DNA from: JACVRM01 sp963839815
GTDB lineage: Bacteria; Actinomycetota; Thermoleophilia; Gaiellales; Gaiellaceae
NCBI GenBank assembly: GCA_963839815.1
Contig: CAWIWF010000006.1
Location: 434,001 to 498,000 of the forward strand
Direction: 5' to 3'
Length of the DNA stretch: 64,000 nucleotides
Shown here: positions 24,436 through 32,440 of the stretch, piece after piece
How positions within the stretch are numbered: the stretch's first letter is position 1
Layout: every line of letters begins with the position of its first letter
Made by a program: the position numbers and the translations under genes
The notes under the pieces: model-generated
What the model saw: the letters and a program-made list of their open reading frames with translations, nothing else
What the model was told of the DNA's origin: nothing
Databases searched by the model: none

Positions 24436-25196
24436 GGCTCCCGCGCCGCCTGCAGCACGGAGAGCCTGCGGAGCTCGTCACGCATCTCGGCGAGCTCCGC
24501 GCCCGGCTCGTGATCGCCCTGGGCGCCGTCGTCGTCGGCACGATCGCGGCGTACGCCGTCCACGGCGAGCTGCTGGCCCAGCTCAACACCTTCCTGCCCG
24601 AAGGAAGCCGCAAGCCGGTCACGCTCGGCGTCACCGAGCCGTTCATGACCTCGCTGAAGATCAGCATTGCAGCCGGCTTCGCTCTCGCGATGCCGGTCGT
24701 CCTCTGGCAGCTCTGGGCGTTCTTCGCCCCGGCCGTCCAGAAGGGCCTCCAGCGGGCGGTCGCAGGCCTGGTCACGTTCGGCGGGCTGCTCTTCGCCGCC
24801 GGCATCGCCTTCGGCTACGTCGTCGTCGTGCCCGCCGGTGTCCGCTTCCTCACCACCTACGACGCCGACCTCTACGACGTCCAGGTGCGGGCGACGAGCT
24901 ACTACTCGTTCGTCGTCATGGCCCTGCTGTCGATCGGGCTCGTCTTCCAGCTGCCCGTGTTCATGCTCGGGGTCGTGCGGCTCGGGGTGCTCACCACGGC
25001 CAAGCTGCGCCGTAATCGCAAGATCGGCTACATCGTCGTCGCCGTGGTGGCCGTCGTCCTGCCGGGCGTCGATCCCGTCACGACGGCGCTGACGATGCTG
25101 CCGCTGGCGTTGCTCTACGAGGGCTCGATCTGGCTCTCGGTGCTCTTCGAGCGCCGCTGGTTCCCCGAGCGCGAGCCGCTCGCAGAGGGCGTCTAG
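24432..25196 (+). CDS. tatC: Sec-independent translocase TatC (system 2)
   Basis: A 254-aa six-helix membrane protein: LVTHLGELRARLVIALG at the N-terminus, GVTEPFMTSLKISIAAGFALAMPVVLWQLWAFFAP (spans two segments) and LRRNRKIGYIVVAVVAVVLPGVDPVT. It shares the PFMTS and WAFFAP landmarks with the system 1 TatC. ATG overlaps tatA; the stop overlaps the convergent GST gene by 4 bases. Confidence 0.93.
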   Translation: MRLPRRLQHGEPAELVTHLGELRARLVIALGAVVVGTIAAYAVHGELLAQLNTFLPEGSRKPVTLGVTEPFMTSLKISIAAGFALAMPVVLWQLWAFFAPAVQKGLQRAVAGLVTFGGLLFAAGIAFGYVVVVPAGVRFLTTYDADLYDVQVRATSYYSFVVMALLSIGLVFQLPVFMLGVVRLGVLTTAKLRRNRKIGYIVVAVVAVVLPGVDPVTTALTMLPLALLYEGSIWLSVLFERRWFPEREPLAEGV

Positions 25197-25792
25197 GCGT
25201 CGATCGTCACGTGTCCTGGCTCGGCCGCGACCCGGTCGAGCCAGGCGCGAACCGCGGCGTAGCGTCCGAGCTCGAAGCCGCCCTCGCCTGCCGCGTGGGT
25301 GTAGGCGTACAGCGCGATGTCGGCAAGGCTCATCGCGCCGCCGGCGAACCAGTCCCGGTCGGCTAGGTGCGCCTCAATGGCCGCGAGTGCGGCGGTGCCC
25401 CGCTCGTGCAGCTCCACGCGGCGCGCCTCGTAGAGCTCGGGCCGTCCCGAGTAGGTCTTCAGGTTGCGGGCGACGGCGATCGCCGGCTCGTGCTCGTACT
25501 GCTCCCAGAAGAGCCACTGCAACATCTGCGCCCGCTCGTAGGGGTCGGACGGCCAGAAGCGCGTGCCCTCGCCGAGGTGGCAGAGGATCGCGTTCGACTC
25601 GGCGAGCGGGCGGCCGTCGTCGAGGACGAGCGCGGGTACCCGTCGCGTCGGGCTGACACCGGCGAGGCGCGCCCGGGTCGGCCGCGGGTCGGTGACCTCG
25701 ACGTGCTCAGTCCTGTACGGGATGCCGAGGTGCGCGAAGAGCAGCCGCACCTTGTAACAGTTGCCCGAGACCGGGCTGTTGTAGAGCAGCAC
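25193..25792 (-). CDS. Glutathione S-transferase-like protein
   Basis: A 199-aa protein with an N-terminal thioredoxin-like GST domain (MLLYNSPVSGNCYKVRLLFAHLG with candidate catalytic Ser, cis-Pro in RVPALVL, and ESNAI at the gamma-glutamyl site) and an all-helical C-terminal domain (DWFAGGAMSLADIALYAY). Actinobacteria usually make mycothiol rather than glutathione, so the thiol cofactor is uncertain. It starts 8 bases after the O-methyltransferase stop, probably as an operon. Confidence 0.85.
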   Translation of the reverse strand: MLLYNSPVSGNCYKVRLLFAHLGIPYRTEHVEVTDPRPTRARLAGVSPTRRVPALVLDDGRPLAESNAILCHLGEGTRFWPSDPYERAQMLQWLFWEQYEHEPAIAVARNLKTYSGRPELYEARRVELHERGTAALAAIEAHLADRDWFAGGAMSLADIALYAYTHAAGEGGFELGRYAAVRAWLDRVAAEPGHVTIDA

Positions 25793-25799
25793 CGGCCTA

Positions 25800-26804
25800 C
25801 TAGCCCGGCGAGCCTTCGAGGATCTGGAGGCCGCCGGCCGTCGGCGTGACGCCGGTCAGTCGCAGGCGAGCCTGCTCGAACAGCGCGCCGTACTCGTCCA
25901 CCGTCCGCTCGCGCCCGCCCGGCCCGACGAGCATGTTCAGGTCGGAGAGCTTTGCGGGCGGGTCGGCATTCGGCGGGCCGAGGTCGCGCTCGACCAGCAG
26001 GAGCACTGCACTCTCGTCCATCGCCTGTCGGCAGACGCGGAGGATCGCCACGGACTCCGGATCCTCCCAGTCGTGGATGATTGCCTTCAGCACGTAGGCG
26101 TCGGCTCCCGCCGGAACCGCCTCGAAGAAGCTCCCGCCGACGACCTGGCAGCGGTCGGCAACGGCACCGAGGTCAGCGCCCTGGACGACGTGAGGCTGGT
26201 CGAAGAGCACCCCTCGCACGCCAGGATGCCGGTCGAGGATGGCAGCGAGCAGCGTGCCGCGGCCGCCGCCGACGTCGGCCACCGTGCCGAATCGGCCGAA
26301 GTCGTAGTCCGTTGCCACGGCGCGATCGACCGTGCCCGTGAGCGCTGTCATCGCCCGGTCGAAGACGGCGCTCTCTTCCGGGCGGGTCGACCGGTACGTC
26401 CAGACGTCCTCGCCGTGCACGGAGCCGAACGCGTTCTCGCCGGTGCGGACACTGTGCAGGAGCGCCCCCCAGGCGGTCCAGATCGACGGCCGGCCGATGA
26501 ACGCCGCCCAGCCGGCCACGGAGCCCGGCACGTCCGAGCGCAGGAACTCGCCGAGCGGCGCCAGCTCGAAGCGGCGGCCGTCCAGCTCGTGCAGCACGTC
26601 GAGGCTCGCGAGCGCACGCAGGAGCCGGTAGAGCGCGTCTTCGTCGGCACCGACCGCGCCCGCCAGCTCCGCCGGACTGCGGCTGCCTCCGGCGAGCTCG
26701 TCGGCGATACCGAGGACGGCGGCGACGTGGAGCGCCTGGGCGACCTGGTAGCCGTTGACCAGCCGCAGCAGCTGCTGGCTCGAGGGAGGCTCCGGCGTCG
26801 TCAT
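25800..26804 (-). CDS. SAM-dependent O-methyltransferase (dimerising, family 2)
   Basis: A 334-aa enzyme. The N-terminal dimerisation/winged-helix domain (YQVAQALHVAAVLGIADELAGG; LYRLLRALASLDVL) is followed by a Rossmann methyltransferase domain with SAM motif I VADVGGGRGTLLAAIL and KAIIHDWEDPESVAIL, which contains the catalytic-type His. This architecture is shared with plant-type and polyketide O-methyltransferases such as hydroxyneurosporene methyltransferase. Substrate unknown; no biosynthetic cluster surrounds it. A -10 TAGGTT lies 9 bases upstream of ATG. Confidence 0.87.
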   Translation of the reverse strand: MTTPEPPSSQQLLRLVNGYQVAQALHVAAVLGIADELAGGSRSPAELAGAVGADEDALYRLLRALASLDVLHELDGRRFELAPLGEFLRSDVPGSVAGWAAFIGRPSIWTAWGALLHSVRTGENAFGSVHGEDVWTYRSTRPEESAVFDRAMTALTGTVDRAVATDYDFGRFGTVADVGGGRGTLLAAILDRHPGVRGVLFDQPHVVQGADLGAVADRCQVVGGSFFEAVPAGADAYVLKAIIHDWEDPESVAILRVCRQAMDESAVLLLVERDLGPPNADPPAKLSDLNMLVGPGGRERTVDEYGALFEQARLRLTGVTPTAGGLQILEGSPG

Positions 26805-26813
26805 GGCTGCGGG

Positions 26814-26819
26814 AACCTA
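26814..26819 (-). promoter_or_regulatory. Short-leader -10 for the methyltransferase gene
   Basis: TAGGTT on the minus strand, 9 bases before ATG, no SD. 26820-26941 holds nothing else recognised. Confidence 0.4.
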
Positions 26820-26941
26820 CCGGGTCGGCAGGGGCGGCCTGCGATCGCGCACGGCCTCGACGCGAGCCGTCGGAGTCAGGGCCGCTCGCGCGTGGGGAGC
26901 AGCCGAGCGGTCGGACTGTCGCTGAGCGCGTTCGGGTCGCG

Positions 26942-27124
26942 CTAGCGGCGCGACTGGCTGTGCGTGCGCGCCCGGCTCGGCAGCGTCTTGCTGCGCTCGA
27001 GCTCGACGATGCGGTAGGCGGTCACGCGTGACGTGCCGCTTGCGATCAGACGGGCCACGAGCGCCGCGTCGGTGAGCCACTTCGCCTCGTCGTCGGCGAT
27101 CTCCAGCGTTCCGAAGCGCGCCAT
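26942..27124 (-). CDS. 60-aa basic protein coupled to infA
   Basis: A 60-aa protein, MARFGTLEIADDEAKWLTDA, then ALVARLIASGTSRVTAYRIVELE and a very basic tail. The LIASGTSRVTAYRIV stretch resembles the turn and recognition helix of an HTH DNA-binding motif. ATG overlaps the infA stop by one base (TGATG), so translation is coupled to IF-1. Not a ribosomal protein that I recognise. Nucleic acid binding is a guess from charge and helix pattern. Confidence 0.6.
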   Translation of the reverse strand: MARFGTLEIADDEAKWLTDAALVARLIASGTSRVTAYRIVELERSKTLPSRARTHSQSRR

Positions 27125-27348
27125 CAGCGGTGCCGGTACACGATCCGGCCGCGGTCGAGATCGTAGGGCGAGATCTCGATCCGTACACGGTCGCCGGGGT
27201 TGATCCGGATCCGGTAGCGGCGCATTTTGCCGGCGGTGTAGCCGGTGGCCTCGTGCCCGTTGTCGAGCAGGACCTTGAACATGCCGTTCGGGAAGGCCTC
27301 GATGACCTCGCCCTCGAACTCGATCTTCTCTTCCTTGGTGGCGATCAC
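27124..27348 (-). CDS. infA: Translation initiation factor IF-1
   Basis: A 74-aa OB-fold protein: KIEFEGEVIEAFPNGMFKVLL, AGKMRRYRIRINPGDRVRIEISPYDLDRGRIVYRHR (two parts). IF-1 binds the 30S A site during initiation. The middle (GHEATGYTAGKM) departs from the common GHxVLAHxSGKM. GTG 27348 is the best start, although AGGAGG lies only 2 bases upstream. It is not in a ribosomal-protein operon but follows cspA. Its SD can be sequestered in a hairpin (27352-27376). Confidence 0.9.
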   Translation of the reverse strand: MIATKEEKIEFEGEVIEAFPNGMFKVLLDNGHEATGYTAGKMRRYRIRINPGDRVRIEISPYDLDRGRIVYRHR

Positions 27349-27351
27349 TCC

Positions 27352-27376
27352 CTCCTCTCTCAATAAGTGAGAGGAG
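27352..27376 (-). promoter_or_regulatory. Hairpin covering the infA ribosome-binding site
   Basis: On the minus strand CTCCTCTC (27376-27369) pairs with GAGAGGAG (27359-27352), an 8-bp stem with a 9-base loop that includes the SD. Its upstream arm shares bases with the terminator-like hairpin at 27372-27406, so the two are mutually exclusive. Confidence 0.5.
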
Positions 27377-27406
27377 CGCGCGCCGGTCAGACCGGCACGC
27401 GCTCCT
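27372..27406 (-). terminator. Terminator-like hairpin between cspA and infA
   Basis: Perfect 9-bp outer stem (AGGAGCGCG / CGCGCTCCT) and 6-bp inner stem (CCGGTC / GACCGG) with a 2-base internal loop and 1-base apical loop, beginning 16 bases after the cspA stop. No strong T-tract; the following minus-strand bases are CTCACTTATTG. Confidence 0.7.
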
Positions 27407-27421
27407 GAATCCCTGTGGGGA

Positions 27422-27628
27422 CTAGCCCACCTGGACGACGTTCGTCGCCACGGGGCCCTTCTCGCCGTCTGCGGGCTCGTACTCGACCTTCGCGCCCTCC
27501 GTCAACGTCTTGAATCCGTCGCCGGAAACGTTGCTGAAGTGGACGAACAGGTCCTTCCCGCCGTCCTCCGGCGTGATGAACCCGAAGCCCTTCGAGTCGT
27601 TGAACCACTTCACGGTTCCTGTTGGCAT
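27422..27628 (-). CDS. cspA: Cold-shock protein CspA family
   Basis: A 68-aa OB-fold RNA chaperone: TGTVKWFNDSKGFGFI (RNP-1), KDLFVHFSNV (RNP-2), VEYEPADGEKGPVATNVVQV. It binds single-stranded RNA. ATG 27628 is preceded by AAGGAGG at good spacing. Divergent from the lipid kinase gene; the shared 128-base interval has no evident long structured cold-shock leader. Confidence 0.94.
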   Translation of the reverse strand: MPTGTVKWFNDSKGFGFITPEDGGKDLFVHFSNVSGDGFKTLTEGAKVEYEPADGEKGPVATNVVQVG

Positions 27629-27744
27629 AAACACACCTCCTTCCCGGTGTATCACGAACGGGCTGGAGGCACTGGGCCGACCGAACTCGCTCTATCTCTG
27701 GGGCACGGTAGCACCATGGCAGGGGCGTTGCGAGGGTCTCGGAC

Positions 27745-27750
27745 TACGCT
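27745..27750 (+). promoter_or_regulatory. Leaderless-type -10 for the lipid kinase gene
   Basis: TACGCT, 6 bases before ATG 27757, with no SD. Confidence 0.5.
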
Positions 27751-27756
27751 GATTCG

Positions 27757-28655
27757 ATGTCGTCACAGTCCGTCGTCCTGATCGTCAACCCGCACGCGAG
27801 CCGCGTCGACCCGGAGGCGACCGCCGCGGTCGAGGCGGCACTCGGGCGAGTGGCAGCGGTGACGACCGTCCGGACGGAGCGGCCGGGGCACGCCGTCGAG
27901 CTCGCATCCGTGCTGCGCGGCGACCTCGACGCGGTCGTGGTCTTCTCGGGAGACGGCGGCTTCAACGAGGTGCTGAACGGCCTGCGCGACCCGGTGCCGA
28001 TCGGCTTCGTCCCGGGTGGCGGCACCAGCGTGCTGCCACGGGCGCTCGGTCTTCCGCGTGACCCGCGCGAGGCGGCGGATGCCGTCGCGGCCGCGATCGC
28101 CGGCCGCCGGACGCGCCGCATCTCGCTCGGGCGTGCCAACGGGCGCCGGTTCGCGTTCACGGCGGGCGTGGGGCTCGATGCAGAGCTCGTGCGGCGGGTC
28201 GACCAGCGCGGACGGGACGAGAACGGCAAACGCGCGGGTGACGCCTGGTTCGCGCTCACCGCGGCCCGGATGCTGATCGAGCGGCGCGGACGGCTCGAGC
28301 CTGCGCTCGAGGTGGTCGGCCTCGGCCGTGCGGCGTTCGCGCTCGTCGCCAACGCCGATCCGTACACCTTCGCCGGGCCGCTGCCGCTCCGCATCGCGCC
28401 GCGTGCTCGCTTCGAGCTCGGGCTCGACGTGGTCGCTCCGCGTCGCGTGCGCCCGCCTCGTTGCCCCGTCTGCTCGGGTACGCGGTGCTCGGCCGCGGCC
28501 AGGAGTCTGCCGCCGACGTCCTCTATGCCCACGACCTCGACCGGATCGAGGTGCGGTGCGACGAGCCGCTGCCGTTGCAGGCCGACGGCGAGGACCTCGG
28601 CGACGTTCGTGAGGTCGTGTTCGAGGCCGAGCGCGACGCCGTCGCGGTGCTCGTC
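27757..28655 (+). pseudogene. Diacylglycerol/lipid kinase family protein, frameshifted
   Basis: The first frame carries the DagK catalytic domain: VVLIVNPHASRVDPEAT, VVFSGDGGFNEVLNGL (the GDG-type nucleotide loop), PIGFVPGGGTSVLPRALGLP and FAFTAGVGLDAELVRRV. It breaks near 28451-28458. The rest of the domain (LPRLLGYAVLGRGQESAADVL to REVVFEAERDAVAVLV) continues in another frame, consistent with one missing base. Corrected length is about 300 aa, normal for the YegS/DagK group. The frame stays open past the homology to 28979, so the true stop is unclear. It would phosphorylate diacylglycerol or a related lipid at the membrane. Confidence 0.8.
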
Positions 28656-28659
28656 TGGG

Positions 28660-29213
28660 GCCGACGCGGGTGCGGGCCGCGCCGGCGGAGCGCGGGCGAG
28701 GATGTGCGCCAGCCACGGCCACCCAGGCCGGCGAACGGGGCGAGCGCGGCGGACCGGGCGACGTCCCCGTCGTCGCCCAGGAGGACGAGCGGGGCGCGAG
28801 CTGCAGCGGCACAGCAGCTGGCCCGCGACGCCCAGCATGCGGGAGACGACGCCCGTTCGGTACATGACGCGCCGGCGGCACCGAGGACGGCCGCCTGGGG
28901 AACACACGGCGAAGACGAGCGGCAGCGTGGTCGACCGCGTCGCCGCCCGCCTGGAGGAGCGCGGCCAGAGCAGGCATAGACAGCGACGACTGCCGAGCCG
29001 CCGATGACGGCGGTCGCCGACAGAGGCGCGGTCTCGCCCTCGATCCAGCGCAGCGCGCCGCGAAGCGCGCCGAGGAAGGCGACGAGGAAGAAAGCCGCCA
29101 GGCCCAGCAGGTAGGCGTCGGCGCTGCGGTCTGACGAGCAGCCCGGCGAGCGCGAGCGCGGCGGCGAAGCCGATTCCCGCGGCCGCGAGCAGCCGCTCGG
29201 GGCCTTCCGTCAC
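28660..29213 (-). pseudogene. Decayed gene for a polytopic membrane protein
   Basis: From GTG 29213 the minus strand reads TEGPERLLAAAGIGFAAALA in one frame. It then continues in others as SADAYLLGLAAFFLVAFLGA, LRWIEGETAPLSATAVIGG, ALAALLQAGGDAVDHAA, PQAAVLGAAGA, MYRTGVVSRMLGVAGQLLC and AALAPFAGLGG. Joined, these give about five hydrophobic helices typical of a small integral membrane protein, but at least four frame changes are needed (near 29130, 28975, 28935 and 28890). Family not identified. Either a true pseudogene or a badly called stretch. Confidence 0.55.
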
Positions 29214-29398
29214 GCGACCATCGTACGGCGCCTGCCCAGGCGCAGCGCCCCGTCTCCGCTCTGCGGCTGACCGCCACGACGTCCAGCGTGACGCCCCGCA
29301 GCTGGGGATGCGCAGCGCTTCGGCGCGCCCGCTCGCGCTCGTGCCCGACAGCCGCAGAGTCTCACCCGCAGGTGCGCTGGGCCCGTCCCGGCAGGCCG

Positions 29399-29404
29399 TA
29401 GACT
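29399..29404 (+). promoter_or_regulatory. Leaderless-type -10 for the E1-alpha gene
   Basis: TAGACT, 7 bases before ATG 29412; supports that start over GTG 29406. Confidence 0.5.
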
Positions 29405-29411
29405 CGTGCTC

Positions 29412-30479
29412 ATGGCCCAGGTGGCGCCTGCAGAGCGGGAGCTTCGCCGCGTGATCGGCGACGGCGAGTCCGTGCCCGACGGCGAGGTCGACGGGCTCGA
29501 CGAGAAGGACCTGATCCAGCTCTACCGCGACCTCGTCCTGCTGCGCACCTACGACGAGCGCTCCGTCGTCTACCACCGCCAGGGGCGGATCGGCACGTAC
29601 GCCATCTTCTGGAACCACGAGGCGATGCAGGCCGGGTCGGTGTACGCGCTGCGTGATGAGGACTGGATCTTCCCGAGCTACCGCGAGTCGGCGATCGGCC
29701 TCCTGCGGGGGATGCCGGTCTCGACCGTGCTCTCGTGGTGGCGCGGCCACCCGTCCGGCTGGTGGAACCCGGCCGACTTCAACACGGCGTCGATCTGCGT
29801 GCCGATCGGGACGCACGTGCCGCACGCGGCCGGGCTCGCCTGGGGCAAGCGGCTGCGCGGCAAGGACGCCTGCGCGATCGCCTACTTCGGCGACGGGGCC
29901 ACCTCGGAGGGCGCCTTCCACGAGGGCGCCAACTTCGCGGCCGTGATGCGCGCTCCGGTGATCCTGTTCTGCAACAACAATCAGTGGGCGATCTCGACGC
30001 CGGTGTCGGCTCAGACCCGGGCCGAGGCGCTCGTCGACAAGGCGGCCGGCTACGGCATGCCCGGGATCCGCGTCGACGGCGGCGACGTGCTCGCGGTCTT
30101 CGAGGCCACGCGCGAGGCGGTGGCGCGGGCGCGGGCCGGTGACGGGCCGACCTTCATCGAGGCGCTCAGCTACCGCGCGGCGCCGCACGCGACGGCCGAC
30201 GACCCGAAGGCCTACATCGACCACGAGCGGGTCGAGGAGGAGCGGCGCAACGAGTGCGTCGGCCGCTACGAGCGCTACCTGCGCCGGCTCGGGGTGCTCA
30301 CGGACGAGCTGGACGAGGAGATCCGCACGGCGGCCGCCGACCTCATGCGTGCGGGCGTCGCCGAGGCCGAGGCCGAGCCGCCGGCGGACGTCTCGCTCCT
30401 CTTCGAGCACGCGTTCGTCGACCCGCCGGCGTCGTTCGCCGCCGATCTCGCCGAGCTACGGCGGGTGCTGGGGCAGTGA
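29412..30479 (+). CDS. 2-oxoacid dehydrogenase E1 component, alpha subunit
   Basis: A 355-aa thiamine-diphosphate subunit: LYRDLVLLRTYDERSVVYHRQGRIG, the ThDP-binding motif GDGATSEGAFHEGANFAAV ending in CNNNQW, and the SYRAAPHATADDP phosphorylation-loop region. With E1-beta it decarboxylates a 2-oxoacid and transfers the acyl group to the lipoyl arm of E2 (33572). Separate alpha and beta chains and a single-lipoyl E2 fit a branched-chain oxoacid or pyruvate complex; the choice cannot be made here. No E3 gene is in the window. Confidence 0.9.
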   Translation: MAQVAPAERELRRVIGDGESVPDGEVDGLDEKDLIQLYRDLVLLRTYDERSVVYHRQGRIGTYAIFWNHEAMQAGSVYALRDEDWIFPSYRESAIGLLRGMPVSTVLSWWRGHPSGWWNPADFNTASICVPIGTHVPHAAGLAWGKRLRGKDACAIAYFGDGATSEGAFHEGANFAAVMRAPVILFCNNNQWAISTPVSAQTRAEALVDKAAGYGMPGIRVDGGDVLAVFEATREAVARARAGDGPTFIEALSYRAAPHATADDPKAYIDHERVEEERRNECVGRYERYLRRLGVLTDELDEEIRTAAADLMRAGVAEAEAEPPADVSLLFEHAFVDPPASFAADLAELRRVLGQ

Positions 30480-30561
30480 CGGGAGCCGGGGCGGTGCGCG
30501 TGACTGCCGGGTGCGAGCCGGCGGGCGAGTCGCTTCGGCAGCGCAGGGACGCGCACGCGAG

Positions 30562-30582
30562 CTTGCAACAGACTGGTGCAAG
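30562..30582. repeat. Repeat C palindrome upstream of E1-beta
   Basis: Arms CTTGCAACAG and CTGGTGCAAG around A (one mismatch), ending 14 bases before the E1-beta start and next to its SD. It lies in an otherwise featureless 117-base gap after E1-alpha. Confidence 0.75.
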
Positions 30583-30596
30583 CGAAGGGAGGGGCA

Positions 30597-31568
30597 GTGC
30601 CTGAGCTCACCCTGCTCGAGGCGATCAACGACTGCTTCCACGTCGAGCTCGAGCGTGACGGCGACGTCATGGTCATGGGCCAGGACGTCGGGCGCGCCGG
30701 TGGTGTCTTCCGCGCCACCGCGGGCCTGCGCGACCGCTTCGGCACTGACCGCTGCGTCGACACGCCGCTCGCCGAGGCCGGGATCATGGGGACGGCGGTC
30801 GGCCTCTGCATGGCCGGCTTCCGCCCAATCTGCGAGATGCAGTACGACGCGTTCTCCTACCCCGGGCTCGACCAGCTGATCACCCACGTCGGCCGCTATC
30901 GCTGGCGCACCGGCGGGCGGATGACGTTCCCGCTGACGGTGCGCATGCCGTACGGCGGCGGCGTGCGTGCGCCCGAGCTGCACGACGACTCGCCCGAGAC
31001 GTACTACGTCCACACTCCTGGGGTGAAGGTCGCGATCCCGTCGACGCCGGCGGACGCGAAGGGGCTGCTCGCAGCGGCGATCCGCGATCCCGACCCGGTG
31101 GTCGTCCTCGAGCCGAAGCTCCACTACCGGACGATGCGCGGCGAGGTGCCCGAGGGCGAGCACGTCGTCGAGCTGGGCCGGGCGCGCCTCGCCCGCGAAG
31201 GGACCGACGTGACGCTGGTGGCTTACGGCTCGATGGTGCCGCTCTCCGAGCAGGTCGCCGACGAGCTGGCCGGCGAGGCGTCGGTCGAGGTGCTCGACAT
31301 CCGCACGCTGAAGCCGCTCGACAAGGACGCGCTGCTCGCCTCGGTCGCCAAGACGGGTCGGGTCGTGATCGTCCAGGAGGCCCCGCGTACCTGCGGCTAC
31401 GCGGCGGAGCTGGCGGCGATCATCGCCGAGGAGGCGATCTTCGATCTGCAGGGCCCGGTTCGCCGGGTCACGGGCTACGACGTGCCCTATCCGTACTGGC
31501 AGATCGAGGACGCCTACATGCCTTCGGTGGCGCGCGTCGCCGACGCTGTGCGCTCGCTGCTGCGGTGA
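30597..31568 (+). CDS. 2-oxoacid dehydrogenase E1 component, beta subunit
   Basis: A 323-aa subunit: LTLLEAINDCFHVELERDGDV, GQDVGRAGGVFRATAGL, RCVDTPLAEAGIMGTAVGL, EMQYDAFSYPGLDQL, and the C-terminal swivel domain VLDIRTLKPLDKDALLASVAKTG. GTG 30597 was chosen because GGAGGGG lies just upstream and the N-terminus matches the family. It pairs with E1-alpha and contacts E2. Confidence 0.92.
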   Translation: MPELTLLEAINDCFHVELERDGDVMVMGQDVGRAGGVFRATAGLRDRFGTDRCVDTPLAEAGIMGTAVGLCMAGFRPICEMQYDAFSYPGLDQLITHVGRYRWRTGGRMTFPLTVRMPYGGGVRAPELHDDSPETYYVHTPGVKVAIPSTPADAKGLLAAAIRDPDPVVVLEPKLHYRTMRGEVPEGEHVVELGRARLAREGTDVTLVAYGSMVPLSEQVADELAGEASVEVLDIRTLKPLDKDALLASVAKTGRVVIVQEAPRTCGYAAELAAIIAEEAIFDLQGPVRRVTGYDVPYPYWQIEDAYMPSVARVADAVRSLLR

Positions 31569-32416
31569 TCCACGAGCTGCCGCGAGACCGGCTGCACGGC
31601 CACTTCTCGCCGGACCTGGAGCCGGTGGCGCGGATCGATCCGGGCGACAGCGTCCGGCTCTCGGTCCCGAACGCCGGCTGGAAGTGGGAGCCCGACGTGG
31701 CGGCCGAACGCCCCGACCCGGGGCGAGACGACGGCCATGCCCTCGCCGGCCCGGTCGAGGTCGCGGGCGCACGCGCCGGCCACACGCTCGTGGTCTCGGT
31801 GGACGACGTGGAGGCCGGCACCTGGGGCTACACCTGGACGGGTGAGGGCCACGAGCCGATGCTCTGGGAGCTCGCGGACGGGCTCGGCCGTTGCGGCCGC
31901 CACACGGTGGCGCTCGCCCCCTTTCTCGGCGTCATGGGCATGCCACCGCCGGAGCCGGGCGTGCACTCGACCTCGCCGCCGCGCCGCTTCGGCGGCAACA
32001 TCGATTGCAAGGAGCTCGTCGCGGGCACTACGCTCTATCTCCCGGTGAGCGTCGACGGTGCGCGCTTCTCGGCCGGAGACGGTCACGGGGCGCAGGGAGA
32101 CGGCGAGGTCTCGGGCACCGCGATCGAGTGCCCCATCTCGGCACAGCTGACGCTCGACCTGCGCGACGACCTCGCGCTCGCGTGGCCGATCGCCCGGCTG
32201 CCCGGCGCCTGGGTCACCTTCGGCTTCGACGAGCACCTCGGCCGGGCGGCGCAGTTCGCCGTCGACGGGCTGATCGAGCTGATGCAGCGCGAGCTTGGCG
32301 TCAACGCGGGGGAGGCGCTGGGCCTGGCGTCCGTCGTCGCCGACCTTCGCGTCACACAGGTCGTGAACGGCGTCCTCGGCGTGCACGCTGTGCTGCGCGA
32401 CGACGGCCTGCGCTGA
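31565..32416 (+). CDS. Acetamidase/formamidase family protein
   Basis: A 283-aa FmdA/AmdA-type hydrolase. Signature FGGNIDCKELVAGTTLYLPV, then FSAGDGHGAQGDGEVSGTAIE, which holds the conserved metal and amide-site residues, and TFGFDEHLGRA. This family hydrolyses formamide or short amides to ammonia and the acid. GTG overlaps the E1-beta stop by 4 bases, so it is part of the dehydrogenase operon, an unusual association. Substrate unknown. Confidence 0.88.
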   Translation: MIHELPRDRLHGHFSPDLEPVARIDPGDSVRLSVPNAGWKWEPDVAAERPDPGRDDGHALAGPVEVAGARAGHTLVVSVDDVEAGTWGYTWTGEGHEPMLWELADGLGRCGRHTVALAPFLGVMGMPPPEPGVHSTSPPRRFGGNIDCKELVAGTTLYLPVSVDGARFSAGDGHGAQGDGEVSGTAIECPISAQLTLDLRDDLALAWPIARLPGAWVTFGFDEHLGRAAQFAVDGLIELMQRELGVNAGEALGLASVVADLRVTQVVNGVLGVHAVLRDDGLR

Positions 32417-32427
32417 GGTCGCGCGAC

Positions 32428-32433
32428 TACTCT
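32428..32433 (+). promoter_or_regulatory. Leaderless-type -10 for the GNAT gene
   Basis: TACTCT, 7 bases before GTG 32441. Confidence 0.45.
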
Positions 32434-32440
32434 CCGTCGC

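Noticed and set aside
25739..25763. A CTTGTAACAG stretch resembling repeat C in the GST gene
   Set aside because: Only half of the palindrome matches, and the bases encode the conserved GNCYKVR active-site region of the GST.
27744..30410. An 888-codon open frame on the minus strand
   Set aside because: It is antisense to the lipid kinase and E1-alpha genes, is Arg/Ala/Asp-rich with no domain, and arises from GC-rich codon bias. Only the part within 28660-29213 reflects a real (decayed) minus-strand gene, and in mixed frames.
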